64,000 bases of DNA. Origin: Phycisphaeraceae bacterium. GTDB lineage: Bacteria; Planctomycetota; Phycisphaerae; Phycisphaerales; UBA1924. Made by a program: the position numbers and the translations under genes. This document shows positions 63,828-64,000 of the stretch, one piece after another. The first letter of the stretch is position 1. Every line of letters begins with the position of its first letter. The notes under the pieces are model-generated. The model did no database searches. It was not told the origin of the DNA and saw only the letters and a list, made by a program, of their open reading frames with translations. The stretch spans positions 186,001 to 250,000 of the forward strand of contig JAHBXL010000003.1 of assembly GCA_019636495.1 (NCBI GenBank). Reading direction: 5' to 3'.

Positions 63828-64000
63828 TCAGGCTTGCGGCCGCGCGATGCGCCCGACAAACAGGATCACGCCGGTCTTGGTATCGTGGATGATGAACAGA
63901 AACGGATGATCGGCGTGGAACTTCGGGATGAAGGGGACCATTTCCACAGGCCTCACCGCCGCGCCGGCGCGGACCATGATGACGGCGGTTGCCGCGGCGG
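63828..64000 (-). CDS. Serpin, C-terminal end (runs off the right edge)
   Basis: 57 codons before a TGA at 63830-63828. The visible residues are AAATAVIMVRAGAAVRP, then VEMVPFIPKFHADHPFLFII and HDTKTGVILFVGRIARPQA. The F-x-ADHPFLF-x-I block and G-x-I-L-F-x-G-R-I end are serpin hallmarks. The Ala-Ala-Ala-Thr-Ala just before matches the hinge of inhibitory serpins. The P1 region cannot be fixed without the rest. Confidence 0.85.
   Translation of the reverse strand, partial: AAATAVIMVRAGAAVRPVEMVPFIPKFHADHPFLFIIHDTKTGVILFVGRIARPQA

Overview
The window is GC-rich, densely coded bacterial chromosome, most likely from a Phycisphaerales-like member of the Planctomycetota. This is an inference from several traits seen together. 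Secreted proteins end in a double NxDG-type dockerin-like tail finishing in Cys (21207-22844, 47560-50124). Others end in a Pro-Ala-Pro-Gly, hydrophobic, tetra-Arg PEP-CTERM-like tail. There are small Cys-x2-Cys zinc-ribbon membrane proteins, a class I lysyl-tRNA synthetase, and many short overlapping operons. No rRNA, prophage or CRISPR array is present.

Layout. 1-6.5 kb: scpA and a membrane protein; divergent kdsD-kdsC for KDO (LPS) synthesis; then a leftward thioesterase-STAS-purN-metalloprotease cluster. 6.6-9.4 kb: a DinB protein and a broken kelch/galactose-oxidase-like gene behind a secreted protein. 9.5-21.2 kb: nadB, a lipoprotein, hflX, tRNA-Thr(CGU), a flavoprotein, an RND efflux pair and a secretin-like protein. 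21.2-25 kb: exported subtilase and two PEP-CTERM-like proteins. 25-36 kb: gcvP, a small lower-GC accessory patch, class I lysS, an EEP phosphatase, a methyltransferase, an MBL hydrolase, a 3-hydroxyacyl-CoA dehydrogenase and recX. 36-47.5 kb: lipoproteins, rhodanese, an ABC ATPase, a PP2C phosphatase, gluQ, a pterin dehydratase, HNH, purH, a PQQ-propeller lipoprotein, ribE and ruvC. 47.5-53.7 kb: a very large exported propeller/dockerin protein, vapBC, a sigma-54 regulator and two unknowns. 53.7-61 kb: a region dominated by short palindromes, with two Y1 (HUH) transposase-like genes, an ABC permease and mutS. 61.3-64 kb: a c-di-AMP (ydaO-type) riboswitch ahead of a TrkH/KtrB potassium channel, a lipoprotein and the end of a serpin gene.

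The most unusual region is 53.7-60.8 kb. A REP-associated tyrosine transposase (RAYT) gene is bracketed by outward-facing GTAG-headed palindromes, including an array with an exact 100-bp super-period. A second IS200-like TnpA gene has Asp where the catalytic Tyr is expected and is flanked by inverted copies of a different palindrome set. The mutS gene between them carries two unrelated repeat elements inside its reading frame. This looks like a planctomycete REPtron-type system whose repeats have spread into coding sequence. Assignments rest on reading motifs by eye; no database search was run.
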